From contig JAKFFG010000023.1 in the NCBI GenBank assembly GCA_036675275.1, forward strand, positions 183,503 through 247,502: a stretch of 64,000 bases of DNA, given 5' to 3'. The notes under the pieces are model-generated. The model did no database searches and was not told the origin of the DNA. It saw only the letters and a program-made list of their open reading frames with translations. The DNA is from Pollutimonas sp036675275. Lineage in GTDB: Bacteria; Pseudomonadota; Gammaproteobacteria; Burkholderiales; Burkholderiaceae_B. Of the stretch, positions 42,781-52,905 are shown in pieces (position 1 is the stretch's first letter; every line of letters starts with the position of its first letter). The position numbers were made by a program, and so were the translations under genes.

Positions 42781-45700
42781 ATGCAAGAGCCTGTCAATTT
42801 GTCGGAAAACGAACACAAAGACAAAAGTCCCAAGTCCGCTCGCGGGCAGAATGCCGCGCGCCGGCCGCAAGCAGGGCCGGTGGTCAAGCGGCCCTTGCCG
42901 CCTGTCGATTATCCCGAGGACTTGCCGGTCAGCGCGCGTCGCGACGATATCGCGGCGGCGATCATGGCGCATCAGGTTGTGATTGTCAGCGGCGAAACCG
43001 GCTCGGGAAAGACCACGCAGTTGCCCAAGATCTGCCTGGAGCTGGGCCGTGGGCAGGAAAAAATGATAGGCCACACCCAGCCGCGCAGGCTTGCCGCCAC
43101 GTCGGTCGCCAAGCGGATTGCCGACGAGCTCAAGACCGAGCTTGGCGATTGGGTGGGCTACCAGATACGCTTCAATGACCGCACGGGCCCCAATGCCGCG
43201 ATCAAGCTGATGACCGACGGCATTTTGCTGGCGGAATCGCAGCGCGACCCCTTGCTGCGCCGCTACGACACCATCATCATCGACGAGGCACATGAGCGCA
43301 GCCTGAATATCGATTTCCTGTTGGGCTTTCTCAGCCAGTTGCTGCCCAAGCGCCGCGACCTCAAGGTGATCATCACTTCGGCGACAATCGATGCGAATCG
43401 CTTTTCCCGGCATTTTGCGCAAAATGGCAAGCCGGCGCCGGTCATCGAGGTGTCGGGCCGCTTGTATCCGGTCGATATTGTTTATCGGCCTGTCATGCAG
43501 GACAAAGAGTCTGATGGCGCCGAGCCGGGCAGCCGGCGCGCCAATGCCGACGAAGAGCGCGACCTGATCGACGCGGTAGTGGAAGGCGTCGCGGAATGCG
43601 CGCGCCATGGCCAGGGTGATGTACTGGTATTCCTGCCCGGCGAGCGCGAGATCCGCGAGACGGTTGAAGCCTTGCGCAAAAACCATCCGCCAAGCACCGA
43701 AGTGCTTGCCCTGTATGCCAGGCTGTCGCAGGCCGAACAGGAACGCATCTTCCGTCCGCAAAGCAGTGCGCGCCGCATAATACTGGCCACCAACGTGGCT
43801 GAAACCTCTTTGACGGTACCTGGTATCCGCTATGTCGTGGACAGTGGGCTGGCTCGCGTCAAGCGTTATTCATGGCGCAACAAGGTCGAGCAGCTGCGTA
43901 TCGAGCCCATCAGCCAGGCGTCGGCTAACCAGCGGGCGGGCCGCTGCGGGCGTATCGGCCCGGGCGTGTGCATACGTTTGTACGATGAAGACGATTTCAA
44001 GAATCGCGCCGCCTTCACCGATCCCGAGGTGCTGCGCTCTTCACTGGCATCCGTCATCCTGCGCATGAAAGCGCTGAAGCTCGACGATATCGAGACCTTT
44101 CCTTTCGTCGATGCGCCATCGGGCCGTGCGATCGCCGACGGCTATCATCTGCTCCAGGAACTCGGCGCGCTGGATGAGGACAATCGCCTGACAGAAGTGG
44201 GACGAACCCTGGCGCGCCTGCCGGTAGACCCGCGCCTGGCCCGCATGATCCTGGCTGCCAAAGACCATGAATGCCTGGCTGAGATTCTCATCATCGCCTC
44301 CGCGCTGTCAGTGCAGGATCCGCGGGACCGGCCCATGCACGAGCGCGAGGCGTCCGAAGCGGCCCACGCCAAGTTCGGCGACGACAAGTCGGAATTCCTT
44401 TCCTACGTGAAGCTGTGGCAATGGTATGGCGAGCAGGTCGAGCACAAGGCATCGCAGCGCAAGCTGGTAGCCTTGCTGCGGCAGAATTTCCTCTCGCCGC
44501 TGCGCCTGCGCGAGTGGCGCGACGTGCATAGCCAATTGGCATCCATAGTCGGCGAGCAAGGCTGGCGCATGAATACGCTGGCCGCGACTTATGAGCAGAC
44601 CCATCTGGCCCTGCTTTCCGGTCTGCTGGGTAATATTGGCCTGAAAAGCGAGGATAGCGGCACTTACCAAGGCGCTCGCGATATCCGCTTCAATATTCAC
44701 CCGGGTTCGCGCCTGGTCAAGAAGGCCGGGCGCTGGATAGTCGCAGCCGAGCTCGTGGAAACCACACGCTTGTACGCGCGTTGCGTGGCCCGCATAGATC
44801 CAGTGTGGCTGGAAAAAGTCGGCGCGCACCTGATACGGCGCAGCTGGTCCGATCCGCGCTGGGAAAAGAAAGCCGGACAGGTCGTCGCCAACGAGCGGGC
44901 CACACTTTACGGCTTGCCCGTGTATACGGGGCGCCGGATACACTTCGGCAAGGTCGATCCGGCCCAGGCGCGGGAGCTCTTCATCCGGCAGGCGCTGGTG
45001 CCGGGCGATATCGATTCGTCCTTGCCGTTTCTGAAGCATAACCGCCAGTTGATAGCGGCCATAGAGAAACTCGAACACCAGACAAGGCGGCCCGACATCC
45101 TGGTCGACGACGCCTTGATCCACGCGTTCTACGACCAGCAGATACCGGCAGAGGTCTGCCAGACCATAACGCTGGAGAAGTGGTTCAAGCGACTCGACAA
45201 GCAGCAGGCGCAAGCGCTGATGCTCACGCGCGATGCCTTGATGCGGCACGACGCTGCCGGCATCACCACCGACGTCTTTCCCAAGAAAGTGGAGTGGCAG
45301 GGCGTGCAGATGGCGCTCGATTACCATTTCGAGCCGGGTTCGCCGCGCGACGGCGTAACACTGACCGTTCCGCTGTTTGCCCTGAACCAGATCGACCCGT
45401 TGCGCTGCGAGTGGCTGGTGCCCGGCATGCTCAAGGAAAAAGTCCACTTGCTGCTCAAATCGCTGCCGCAGAAGATCCGGCGGCATTGCGTACCCTTGCC
45501 CGATTATGCGGCCGGTTTCGTCGACCGCTGGTTCGACCGGGCAAGCGAACCGGAGGGCGGGCTGCTGGAGGCCATAGGCGCGGACATGTGGGCCGAGCTC
45601 AAAGTGCGGCCGCTGCGTAGCGATTTCAAGGTGGAGACTCTCCCGGCCCATCTGTTCATGAACTTCAAAGTCGTCGACGAACATGGCCGCATGCTTTCGG

Positions 45701-46653
45701 GCGGCCGGAATCTGGACCAACTCAAGGCCGAGCACGGCAAGCAGGCCCAGGCGTCGTTCCAGAAATTTGCTGCACGCGATGATCAGGTCGCCCAGGCGCT
45801 GGCGCACGAAAAGCTCACCGACTGGACCTTCGGCGCCTTGCCGGAGATCATGGAGATCCGTCGCAAGGGGCAGTCGTTTGTGGGTTATCCGGCATTGGTG
45901 GATCGCCAGACTCATTGCGATCTCGACGTCTACGACGACCCGGGCGAAGCGCGGGTACAGCATCACGCGGGCCTGTTGCGGCTTTTTCGTCTGGCGCTGC
46001 GCGAACAGGTGAAGTTTCTTGAGAAAAATCTTGGCGACCTGACCCGCATGAGCATGCTTTACATGAGCCTGGGTACTCAGGAAGAGTTGCGGGACCAGAT
46101 CATCGACTGCGCGCTGGATCAGGCATGCCTGGCCGAGCCTTGGCCCAGTGACAAGGAAAGCTTTGAGCTGCGCCGCAGCGAAGGCAAGACCCGCCTGGGT
46201 TTGCTGGCCCAGGAAATCGCCCGGCTTACCGGCCAGATATTGACGGAATGGGCTGCGCTTATGAAGAAGCTGCCGCAGGCCAAGCCCCACGCGGCGGCCT
46301 ATGCAGACCTGCAAAAGCAGCAGGGCCAGTTGATGAACAAATGGTTTGTGCGCGGCACGCCTTATCGCCAGTTGACACAATACCCGCGCTACCTGAAAGC
46401 GGCCCAGGTGCGTATCGATAAATTGCGGGCCGATCCGGCCCGGGACAGCCGCCTGATGGCCGAGATGGCGCCGCTGATTGTCCAGTACCAGCGGGCCTTA
46501 TTGGCGCTCAAGGGGGCGCCGGACACGCAGATGGACGACTACCGCTGGCTGCTCGAAGAGCTGCGGGTTGCGTTGTTTGCACAGGAATTGCGCACGCCCA
46601 TGCCTGTTTCGGTCAAACGGCTTCAGAAAGCGTGGTCAACCATGCAGCGCTAG
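42781..46653 (+). CDS. hrpA: ATP-dependent RNA helicase HrpA (DEAH box)
   Basis: Large DEAH-box helicase of 1290 residues, close to E. coli HrpA. I favour ATG 42781 (MQEPVNLSENEH), because AGAAG lies upstream and the alternative ATG at 42751 overlaps a TATAAT sequence that may be the -10 box. Walker A is GETGSGKTTQLPK, the helicase motif DEAHERS, then SATIDA, the motif IV-VI region NVAETSLTVPGIRYVVDSG and QRAGRCGRIGPG. The C-terminal DUF3418 half is also complete. In E. coli HrpA rescues stalled ribosomes. dnaE begins 25 bp later. Confidence 0.95.
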   Translation: MQEPVNLSENEHKDKSPKSARGQNAARRPQAGPVVKRPLPPVDYPEDLPVSARRDDIAAAIMAHQVVIVSGETGSGKTTQLPKICLELGRGQEKMIGHTQPRRLAATSVAKRIADELKTELGDWVGYQIRFNDRTGPNAAIKLMTDGILLAESQRDPLLRRYDTIIIDEAHERSLNIDFLLGFLSQLLPKRRDLKVIITSATIDANRFSRHFAQNGKPAPVIEVSGRLYPVDIVYRPVMQDKESDGAEPGSRRANADEERDLIDAVVEGVAECARHGQGDVLVFLPGEREIRETVEALRKNHPPSTEVLALYARLSQAEQERIFRPQSSARRIILATNVAETSLTVPGIRYVVDSGLARVKRYSWRNKVEQLRIEPISQASANQRAGRCGRIGPGVCIRLYDEDDFKNRAAFTDPEVLRSSLASVILRMKALKLDDIETFPFVDAPSGRAIADGYHLLQELGALDEDNRLTEVGRTLARLPVDPRLARMILAAKDHECLAEILIIASALSVQDPRDRPMHEREASEAAHAKFGDDKSEFLSYVKLWQWYGEQVEHKASQRKLVALLRQNFLSPLRLREWRDVHSQLASIVGEQGWRMNTLAATYEQTHLALLSGLLGNIGLKSEDSGTYQGARDIRFNIHPGSRLVKKAGRWIVAAELVETTRLYARCVARIDPVWLEKVGAHLIRRSWSDPRWEKKAGQVVANERATLYGLPVYTGRRIHFGKVDPAQARELFIRQALVPGDIDSSLPFLKHNRQLIAAIEKLEHQTRRPDILVDDALIHAFYDQQIPAEVCQTITLEKWFKRLDKQQAQALMLTRDALMRHDAAGITTDVFPKKVEWQGVQMALDYHFEPGSPRDGVTLTVPLFALNQIDPLRCEWLVPGMLKEKVHLLLKSLPQKIRRHCVPLPDYAAGFVDRWFDRASEPEGGLLEAIGADMWAELKVRPLRSDFKVETLPAHLFMNFKVVDEHGRMLSGGRNLDQLKAEHGKQAQASFQKFAARDDQVAQALAHEKLTDWTFGALPEIMEIRRKGQSFVGYPALVDRQTHCDLDVYDDPGEARVQHHAGLLRLFRLALREQVKFLEKNLGDLTRMSMLYMSLGTQEELRDQIIDCALDQACLAEPWPSDKESFELRRSEGKTRLGLLAQEIARLTGQILTEWAALMKKLPQAKPHAAAYADLQKQQGQLMNKWFVRGTPYRQLTQYPRYLKAAQVRIDKLRADPARDSRLMAEMAPLIVQYQRALLALKGAPDTQMDDYRWLLEELRVALFAQELRTPMPVSVKRLQKAWSTMQR

Positions 46654-46678
46654 GTCGATCACTGGGTACAATTCCATC

Positions 46679-49600
46679 ATGACCGAAGCGAATTCCTCCC
46701 CTTTATTTGTACACCTGCGCATCCACTCCGAGTTTTCGGTGGTCGATGGCATAGGCCGCATTCCCGATCTGGTGGCGAAAGCCGCCGAATACGGGCAGCC
46801 CGCCATGGCGCTCACCGACTTATGCAATCTGTTCGGTTTCATCAAGTTCTATAAGGCTGCCCGCAAGGCGGGCCTCAAGCCCATCGCCGGTGCCGATATC
46901 TGGCTTGAAAACGAACTCGACCGCGAAAAGCCGTTCCGGCTGCTGCTGCTTGCCAGCAGTCAACAAGGCTATTTGGCGCTTTGCGAGCTGCTCAGCCGCG
47001 CCTGGCTGGAGAATCAGTATCGCGGGCGGGCCGAGGTGCGCCGCGACTGGCTTATGGGCAAGACCGGTCTCATTGTGCTCTCCGGCGGACGCATGGGCGA
47101 TGTCGGGCAAATGCTCGAAGCCGGCAAGCCGGCCGAGGCGGCCGTTCTGGCGGCAAATTGGGCCAGGGCGTTTCCCGGCAGTTACTACGTCGAACTCCAG
47201 CGTGCGGGCGTCGACGGCGACGAAGCCTATGTACAGCAAGCGATGCGATTGGCGGGTGAGCTGAATCTTCCTGTTGTGGCCACCCATCCGGTGCAGTTTG
47301 TTCAGCGCGGTGACTTTCGTGCCCATGAAGCCCGTGTTTGTATTGCCGAAGGTGAGCAACTGGCCAACGCCAAGCGGGTGCGCCGCTTTACCGAAGATCA
47401 ATACCTGCTCAGCAGCCAGGAGATGGCGCAGCGCTTCGAGGACGTTCCGTCGGCCCTGGCCAATTCCGTCGAGATCGCCAAGCGCTGCAACTTGACGCTG
47501 GTCCTGGGCAAGCCGCATCTGCCCGACTTCCCCACGCCGGACGGCATTACGCTGGACGACTACATGAGTCATCTTGCGGAAGAGGGCCTGGCGGTGCGCA
47601 TGGCGCAGCTGTTTCCGGACGAGGCCGATCGCCAGGAGCGCTACCCGCAGTATCTCGAGCGTCTGCGCTGGGAATGCAAGACTATCATCAGCATGGGCTT
47701 TTCGGGTTATTTCCTGATCGTTGCCGATTTCATCAATTGGGGCAAGAACAACGGGGTGCCGGTCGGGCCGGGCCGCGGCTCGGGCGCAGGCTCGTTGGTC
47801 GCGTATTCGCTGGGCATTACCGACCTGGATCCCATCTGCTACGACTTGCTGTTCGAACGTTTCTTGAATCCCGAACGGGTCTCCATGCCCGACTTCGATA
47901 TCGACTTTTGCCAGGACAACCGCGAACGCGTCATCGATTACGTCAAGCAGAAGTACGGCAAAGAGGCAGTAAGCCAGATCGCGACGTTCGGAACACTGGG
48001 GGCAAAAGCGGTGGTGCGCGACGTCGGTCGCGTGCTGGAAATGCCCTATATGCTGTGCGACGGCCTGTCCAAGATGATACCGTTCAGCCCGGCCGACCCC
48101 TGGACGCTAGGCCGTGCGCTGGCCGAGGAACCCGCGTTCAAGGAAAGGTACGAGCAAGACGAAGAGGTCAGGGCGCTTATCGACCTGGCGCGTCCGCTCG
48201 AAGGCCTGACCCGCAATATCGGCATGCACGCTGGCGGTGTGCTTATCGCGCCGGGCAAGCTGACGGACTTCTGTCCCTTGTATTGTCAGCCGGGCGTCGA
48301 CAGCAATACTGTTTCCCAGTTCGACAAAGACGACGTCGAGGCCGCCGGTCTGGTCAAGTTCGACTTCCTTGGCTTGCGCAACCTGACCATCCTCGACTGG
48401 GCGGTACGCTATGTGCGCCAGTTCAACGAGAGCAAGCGCGATTTCGACATCATGGCGCTCAAGCTCGACGACCTGCAGGCTTACAAGCTGCTCAGCGAGG
48501 GCAATACCACAGCGGTATTCCAGCTCGAATCGCGCGGCATGAAAGAACTGCTCAAGAATCTCAAGCCCAACACGTTTGAAGACGTCATCGCCATGCTGGC
48601 CCTGTACCGGCCCGGACCGCTCGAATCGGGCATGGTGGTCGATTTCGTCAATCGCAAGCACGGGCGCGCCGAAGTCGATTATTTCCACAAGGACCTGGAA
48701 TCGGTACTCAAAAGCACTTATGGTGTGATTGTGTACCAGGAGCAGGTCATGCTCATCTCGCAGATCATAGGTGGATACTCCCTGGGTGGCGCCGACCTCC
48801 TGCGGCGCGCCATGGGCAAGAAGAAGGCCGAGGAAATGGCCGAGCACCGGGCCATCTTCGAGAAGGGCGCGGTCGAAAAAGGCTATGCGGCGGACCTGGC
48901 CGTCAAGCTGTTCGACCTGATGGAAAAGTTCGCGGGTTACGGTTTCAACAAGAGCCACTCCGCGGCCTATGCCCTTATCGCCTATCAGACTGCCTGGCTC
49001 AAGGCCTATCACCCCGCCGAATTCATCGCGGCCACCTTGTCTTCCGATATGGACGACACGGACAAGGTCCAGATTTTCTGGAAGGATGCGCTGGCCAACA
49101 ATGTGCAAGTCCTGCCGCCGGATGTCAATGCCTCGGCCTATCGGTTCGAACCCGTCATGGACGAGCATTCGGCCAAGGGCAAGCCGCCGCGCACCATGCG
49201 CTATGGCCTGGGTGCCGTCAAGGGCACAGGACAGGGCGCAGTCGAAGCGATTATCAAGGCACGTGAGGAAGGAGGGCCTTTTGTCAGCCTGTTCGATTTC
49301 TGCCGCCGCATCGACCGGCATTCGGTAAACCGGCGCAGCATCGAAGCCCTGATTCGGGCAGGCGCTTTTGATCAGATCGAAGAGAACCGCGCTGCCTTGC
49401 TGGCAACAGTCGGAAATGCCATCGAAGCCGCCGAGCAGGCCGAGCGCAGCGCCAATCAGGTTTCCCTGTTTGCCGATGATGCCAATGACATTGTCGAGGG
49501 CGAGCTGGCCAAGGTGCCGCCCTGGGATCTGCAGACGCGGTTCACAGAAGAAAAAGCGGCCTTGGGCTTTTTCTTCAGCGGCCATCTTTTCGATGCCTGG

Positions 49601-50170
49601 CGCGATGAGGTTCGCCGCTTCGCCCCGCAGCCGCTGGCCCGTCTGGAGCCGTCGCGCAGCTTGCAATGGTTCGCCGGAGTGCTGTCGTCCGTGCGACCCA
49701 AAATGACGCGTCGGGGGAAAATGTTGTATGCCGTGCTGGACGATGGCTCGGCCCAGATCGAAGTCGCCATTTTCAACGAGCTGTACGAACAACACCGCAA
49801 TCGGCTCAAAGAAGATCGACTTATCATCATCCAGGGCAAGGTCAGTAACGATGACTTTTCCGGGGGCTTGCGGGTGTCTGCCGAGTCGGTGTTTGACCTG
49901 CAGTTGGCGCGGGAGGCCCGTGCGCGCAGTCTGCGCGTCACGCTCAATGGCAATGCCGATGCGGCGCGCTTGCGCCAGTTGCTGAATCCGTTCCGCGCGG
50001 AACCGGAAAACGGCGTTCCCGGCATCCCGGTTGAGCTGCGGCTGAAACGGAATGATTTTCTGTGCACCGTCCGGCTGGGTGAAGAGTGGCGCGTGCGCAT
50101 GGCAGATGCCATGCTGGAACAGCTTAGTGCCTGGGCTGAACCCGAAGGCGTGGAGATAAACTATTTATGA
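46679..50170 (+). CDS. dnaE: DNA polymerase III subunit alpha
   Basis: Replicative polymerase of 1163 residues, matching E. coli DnaE. ATG 46679 (MTEANSSPLFVHLRIHSEFSVVDGIGR) opens the PHP domain. The palm has the catalytic aspartates in MPDFDIDFCQDNR and VGPGRGSGAGSLVAY. GYGFNKSHSAAYALIAYQTAWLKAYHP and the C-terminal tandem HhH and OB domains follow, ending in VEINYL. No intein. The stop overlaps the glycosyltransferase start as ATGA, tying an essential replication gene to the LPS-core cluster. Confidence 0.96.
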   Translation: MTEANSSPLFVHLRIHSEFSVVDGIGRIPDLVAKAAEYGQPAMALTDLCNLFGFIKFYKAARKAGLKPIAGADIWLENELDREKPFRLLLLASSQQGYLALCELLSRAWLENQYRGRAEVRRDWLMGKTGLIVLSGGRMGDVGQMLEAGKPAEAAVLAANWARAFPGSYYVELQRAGVDGDEAYVQQAMRLAGELNLPVVATHPVQFVQRGDFRAHEARVCIAEGEQLANAKRVRRFTEDQYLLSSQEMAQRFEDVPSALANSVEIAKRCNLTLVLGKPHLPDFPTPDGITLDDYMSHLAEEGLAVRMAQLFPDEADRQERYPQYLERLRWECKTIISMGFSGYFLIVADFINWGKNNGVPVGPGRGSGAGSLVAYSLGITDLDPICYDLLFERFLNPERVSMPDFDIDFCQDNRERVIDYVKQKYGKEAVSQIATFGTLGAKAVVRDVGRVLEMPYMLCDGLSKMIPFSPADPWTLGRALAEEPAFKERYEQDEEVRALIDLARPLEGLTRNIGMHAGGVLIAPGKLTDFCPLYCQPGVDSNTVSQFDKDDVEAAGLVKFDFLGLRNLTILDWAVRYVRQFNESKRDFDIMALKLDDLQAYKLLSEGNTTAVFQLESRGMKELLKNLKPNTFEDVIAMLALYRPGPLESGMVVDFVNRKHGRAEVDYFHKDLESVLKSTYGVIVYQEQVMLISQIIGGYSLGGADLLRRAMGKKKAEEMAEHRAIFEKGAVEKGYAADLAVKLFDLMEKFAGYGFNKSHSAAYALIAYQTAWLKAYHPAEFIAATLSSDMDDTDKVQIFWKDALANNVQVLPPDVNASAYRFEPVMDEHSAKGKPPRTMRYGLGAVKGTGQGAVEAIIKAREEGGPFVSLFDFCRRIDRHSVNRRSIEALIRAGAFDQIEENRAALLATVGNAIEAAEQAERSANQVSLFADDANDIVEGELAKVPPWDLQTRFTEEKAALGFFFSGHLFDAWRDEVRRFAPQPLARLEPSRSLQWFAGVLSSVRPKMTRRGKMLYAVLDDGSAQIEVAIFNELYEQHRNRLKEDRLIIIQGKVSNDDFSGGLRVSAESVFDLQLAREARARSLRVTLNGNADAARLRQLLNPFRAEPENGVPGIPVELRLKRNDFLCTVRLGEEWRVRMADAMLEQLSAWAEPEGVEINYL

Positions 50171-51267
50171 CGCCCTTGCGCATTCTGCATTCCGAAGCCG
50201 CCACCAGTTTTGGCGGCCAGGAGCAATATATTCTGCGGATGATGATGGCCATGCGCGAGCGCGGCCATCACCTGGAAGCCGTGTGCCAGCCCCATGCCCT
50301 TTTGGCGCAACGCCTGCGCGACCAGGGGTTCACCGTTCACACCACCTATATGGACGGGCCGGTCAATTTCGTGAAAGGGGTCGTGAAGATACGGCGGATA
50401 CTGAGAAAAGGCCGCTACGATGTGCTTAACACGCATAGCCGGCGCGACACGATACTGGCCGGGTGCGCCGCCCGCCTTGCTGGCACGCCGCTCATCGTGC
50501 GCACTCGCCATCTGGCCAAGAAAGTCGGTTCTTTGTTGTCGTACACGATCATTCCGCATCGCGTCACCGCCGCCAGCGACTTCGTGAGGAACCACCTCAT
50601 TTCCCGCGGTGTTCGTCCGGAGCATGTCGCCACCCTGTATCCGGCCGTGGACTTGCAGCCTGTGCCGGAACAATCGACCTTGCGGCAGGAACTGCACCTG
50701 GCGCAGAACGACATTGTGGTGGGCTGCGTTGCCGTCATGCGGGCGCAGAAGGGTCACCGGGATCTTATCGACGCCATGGAGCCTCTTATCAAAGAACGGC
50801 CCAATGTGCACCTGGTATTCGTGGGCGGTGGGTCACCTGTTTTCGAGGAAGTACAGGAATACGTGGCCGATAAAGGGCTGGGCAAGCGGGTGCATTTGCT
50901 CGGTGCGCGCCAGGATGTTCCCAATTTGCTGGCCGGCTTCGATATCTTCGCGCTGGCGACCCGCGCGGAAGCCTCGGGCACTGTCTTCATCGAAGCCGGC
51001 GCAGCCGGCTTGCCGGTGGTCGGCACAAAAGTAGACGGTGTTCCTGAAATGGTACGGGACGGTATCAATGGTTTCCTGGTGCCCCTGGATGACCAGGCCG
51101 CGCTCACGAAGGCCTTGAAGCAGCTCATCGATGATCCGGCGCTGCGTCGTGAAATGGGCCAGGCCGGTGTGATGTTCTGCCGTGTCGAGCGCAGGTTCAG
51201 CGCAGAATCCATGGCACAGCATGCTGAAAACAATTACGTTCGTTGGCTAAAGGAACGAAAATCATGA
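50167..51267 (+). CDS. Glycosyltransferase family 4, LPS-core cluster (first)
   Basis: Predicted retaining GT-B glycosyltransferase of 366 residues acting at the inner membrane on LPS core. The N-terminal domain opens MTPLRILHSEAATSFGGQEQYILRMMMAM, and the C-terminal nucleotide-sugar domain has the GT4 E-x7-E-type segment EASGTVFIEAGAAGLPVVGTKVDGVPEMV. It is coupled to dnaE and to the deacetylase that follows by ATGA overlaps, which suggests that this enzyme adds an N-acetylated sugar that the next enzyme deacetylates. The sugar is not known. Confidence 0.85.
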   Translation: MTPLRILHSEAATSFGGQEQYILRMMMAMRERGHHLEAVCQPHALLAQRLRDQGFTVHTTYMDGPVNFVKGVVKIRRILRKGRYDVLNTHSRRDTILAGCAARLAGTPLIVRTRHLAKKVGSLLSYTIIPHRVTAASDFVRNHLISRGVRPEHVATLYPAVDLQPVPEQSTLRQELHLAQNDIVVGCVAVMRAQKGHRDLIDAMEPLIKERPNVHLVFVGGGSPVFEEVQEYVADKGLGKRVHLLGARQDVPNLLAGFDIFALATRAEASGTVFIEAGAAGLPVVGTKVDGVPEMVRDGINGFLVPLDDQAALTKALKQLIDDPALRREMGQAGVMFCRVERRFSAESMAQHAENNYVRWLKERKS

Positions 51268-52106
51268 AATCCGCGCAGACTGTACCGGTACTGATGTATC
51301 ACCATGTCTCTCCCGTCGAGGGCATGATTTCCGTATCGGCGACGAATTTCGAGAATCAATTGCAGTGGCTGCAGCGGCGCGGTTACCGCTCCTTGTCCAG
51401 CGATCAATTCGCGGGCCACCTCAACGGTGAGCCGGTTCCTGCGAAATCCATTCTTATTACCTTCGACGATGGCTATCTGGATAACTGGGTCTATGCGTAT
51501 CCGCTGCTCAAGAAGTACGGTTATACGGCACTCATTTTCCTGGTGACTTCCTGGATCAAAGACGGCCCCCTGCGGCATTGCCTGGGACAGGGCGAACTGC
51601 CCGAAACCCCTTCGCACCGTGAATGCGAACGGCGCATCGAGGCGGGCCGCAGCGACGACGTCATTCTCCGCTGGAGCGAAATAAAGGCCATGCGGGATGA
51701 CGGCGTAGTTGAATTCCATAGCCATACGCACACGCACACGCGCTGGGATCAAAAGACGCCTGGGGACAAAAACCACCACATAGCGCAGGAGCTCGTCTTG
51801 TCCCGCGCGGCATTGCAGGACAACCTGGGCATGGTGTCCCAGCATTTCTGCTGGCCCCAGGGCTACTTCGACGCCGATTACACCAGACTCGCTCAAGACG
51901 CGGGATTCCGCTATCTCTATACCACCAAGGCATTCGGGCAAAACCGTGCCGGCACGGATCCCGCGCACATCTATCGTTTCGCGGTGCGCAATACGACAGG
52001 CAATTCAGTGGGTCGGCGTATCCAGGTTGCGGCCCATCCTGTCGTCGGGCCATTGTTCAATAAATGGAAGCTATGGAAGCGCAGCATGGGCAAAAAGCAG
52101 CCATGA
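51264..52106 (+). CDS. Polysaccharide deacetylase (NodB type), LPS-core cluster
   Basis: Metal-dependent N- or O-deacetylase of 280 residues. ATG 51264 is chosen because it overlaps the upstream stop; a start seven codons earlier is open. NodB motif 1 is ITFDDGYLDN, and motif 2 is the His-rich FHSHTHTHTRW near residue 155, in place of the usual SHTxxHP. About 60 residues separate them. No signal peptide is apparent, so it likely acts on the cytoplasmic face. It is coupled by ATGA to the WaaE-like gene that follows. Confidence 0.85.
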   Translation: MKSAQTVPVLMYHHVSPVEGMISVSATNFENQLQWLQRRGYRSLSSDQFAGHLNGEPVPAKSILITFDDGYLDNWVYAYPLLKKYGYTALIFLVTSWIKDGPLRHCLGQGELPETPSHRECERRIEAGRSDDVILRWSEIKAMRDDGVVEFHSHTHTHTRWDQKTPGDKNHHIAQELVLSRAALQDNLGMVSQHFCWPQGYFDADYTRLAQDAGFRYLYTTKAFGQNRAGTDPAHIYRFAVRNTTGNSVGRRIQVAAHPVVGPLFNKWKLWKRSMGKKQP

Positions 52107-52852
52107 CTCTTTCTGTCATTATCATCACCAAGAATGAAGCCGCGCATATCGGCGACTGTATCGATTCAGTCAGTTTTGCCGATGAAATCATTGTCGTCGA
52201 CTCAGGCAGCACTGACAGCACCCGGGAGATAGCGCAGGACAAGGGCGCCAAGGTGACTGCGACCGCTGACTGGCCGGGCTTTGGGCAACAGAAGAACAGG
52301 GCGCTGGGCCTTGCCACGTGTACCTGGGTGCTTTCCATCGACGCCGACGAGCGCGTCACTCCCGAACTGGCGCAGGAAATACAACGCGAGCTCGCATCGC
52401 CGCGTGCCGAGGCTTACAAGATCGCCAGGCTTTCCAATTTCGGCGGGCGCTGGATACGCCACAGCGGCTGGTGGCCCGATCACGTATTGCGTCTGTTCAA
52501 ACGGGGAACCGCGCGTTTCAAAGATGTGGCCGTGCACGAAAGCGTGCAGACTGCCTCGACCGTAGCCGTGCTGGGGGGGCATTTTCTGCATTACCCGTAT
52601 GCCGATCTTGAAACCTTCATCGCCAAGATCAATCATTACTCGTCCGAAGCGGCAGCCATGATGCACGCCAAGGGCCGCCGAACCAGTGTATTGGGCGCCA
52701 CGGGCCACGCCGTATGGACATTCATCCGCATTTACGTGATACGGTGTGGTTTTTTGGACGGCAGGGAAGGGTTTATCTTGGCCGCCATGGGTGCCGCGGG
52801 CAGCTTTTTTCGTTACAATAAATTGCTATTGTTAAATAAACGAAACTCCTGA
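52103..52852 (+). CDS. Glycosyltransferase family 2, WaaE/KdtX-like
   Basis: GT-A glycosyltransferase of 249 residues that in relatives adds glucose in beta-1,4 linkage to inner-core heptose I. MTLSVIIITKNEAAHIGDCIDSV and DEIIVVDSGSTDSTREIAQ are the nucleotide-binding region, and LSIDADERVTPEL is the metal-binding DXD-type site. A hydrophobic C-terminal helix region may anchor it to the membrane. Start at ATG 52103 overlaps the deacetylase stop as ATGA. Assigned acceptor is by family. Confidence 0.85.
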   Translation: MTLSVIIITKNEAAHIGDCIDSVSFADEIIVVDSGSTDSTREIAQDKGAKVTATADWPGFGQQKNRALGLATCTWVLSIDADERVTPELAQEIQRELASPRAEAYKIARLSNFGGRWIRHSGWWPDHVLRLFKRGTARFKDVAVHESVQTASTVAVLGGHFLHYPYADLETFIAKINHYSSEAAAMMHAKGRRTSVLGATGHAVWTFIRIYVIRCGFLDGREGFILAAMGAAGSFFRYNKLLLLNKRNS

Positions 52853-52905
52853 ATACACGGCGAAGTCGATAGGGCCACGGCACTGTAGGCGCTGCTGGGC
52901 CCGCA

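Noticed and set aside
44308..46380. 690-codon open frame antisense to hrpA
   Set aside because: It is a shadow of the strongly biased codon use of hrpA and encodes no recognisable protein.
48107..49795. 562-codon open frame antisense to dnaE
   Set aside because: Shadow of dnaE, which is complete and well matched on the other strand.
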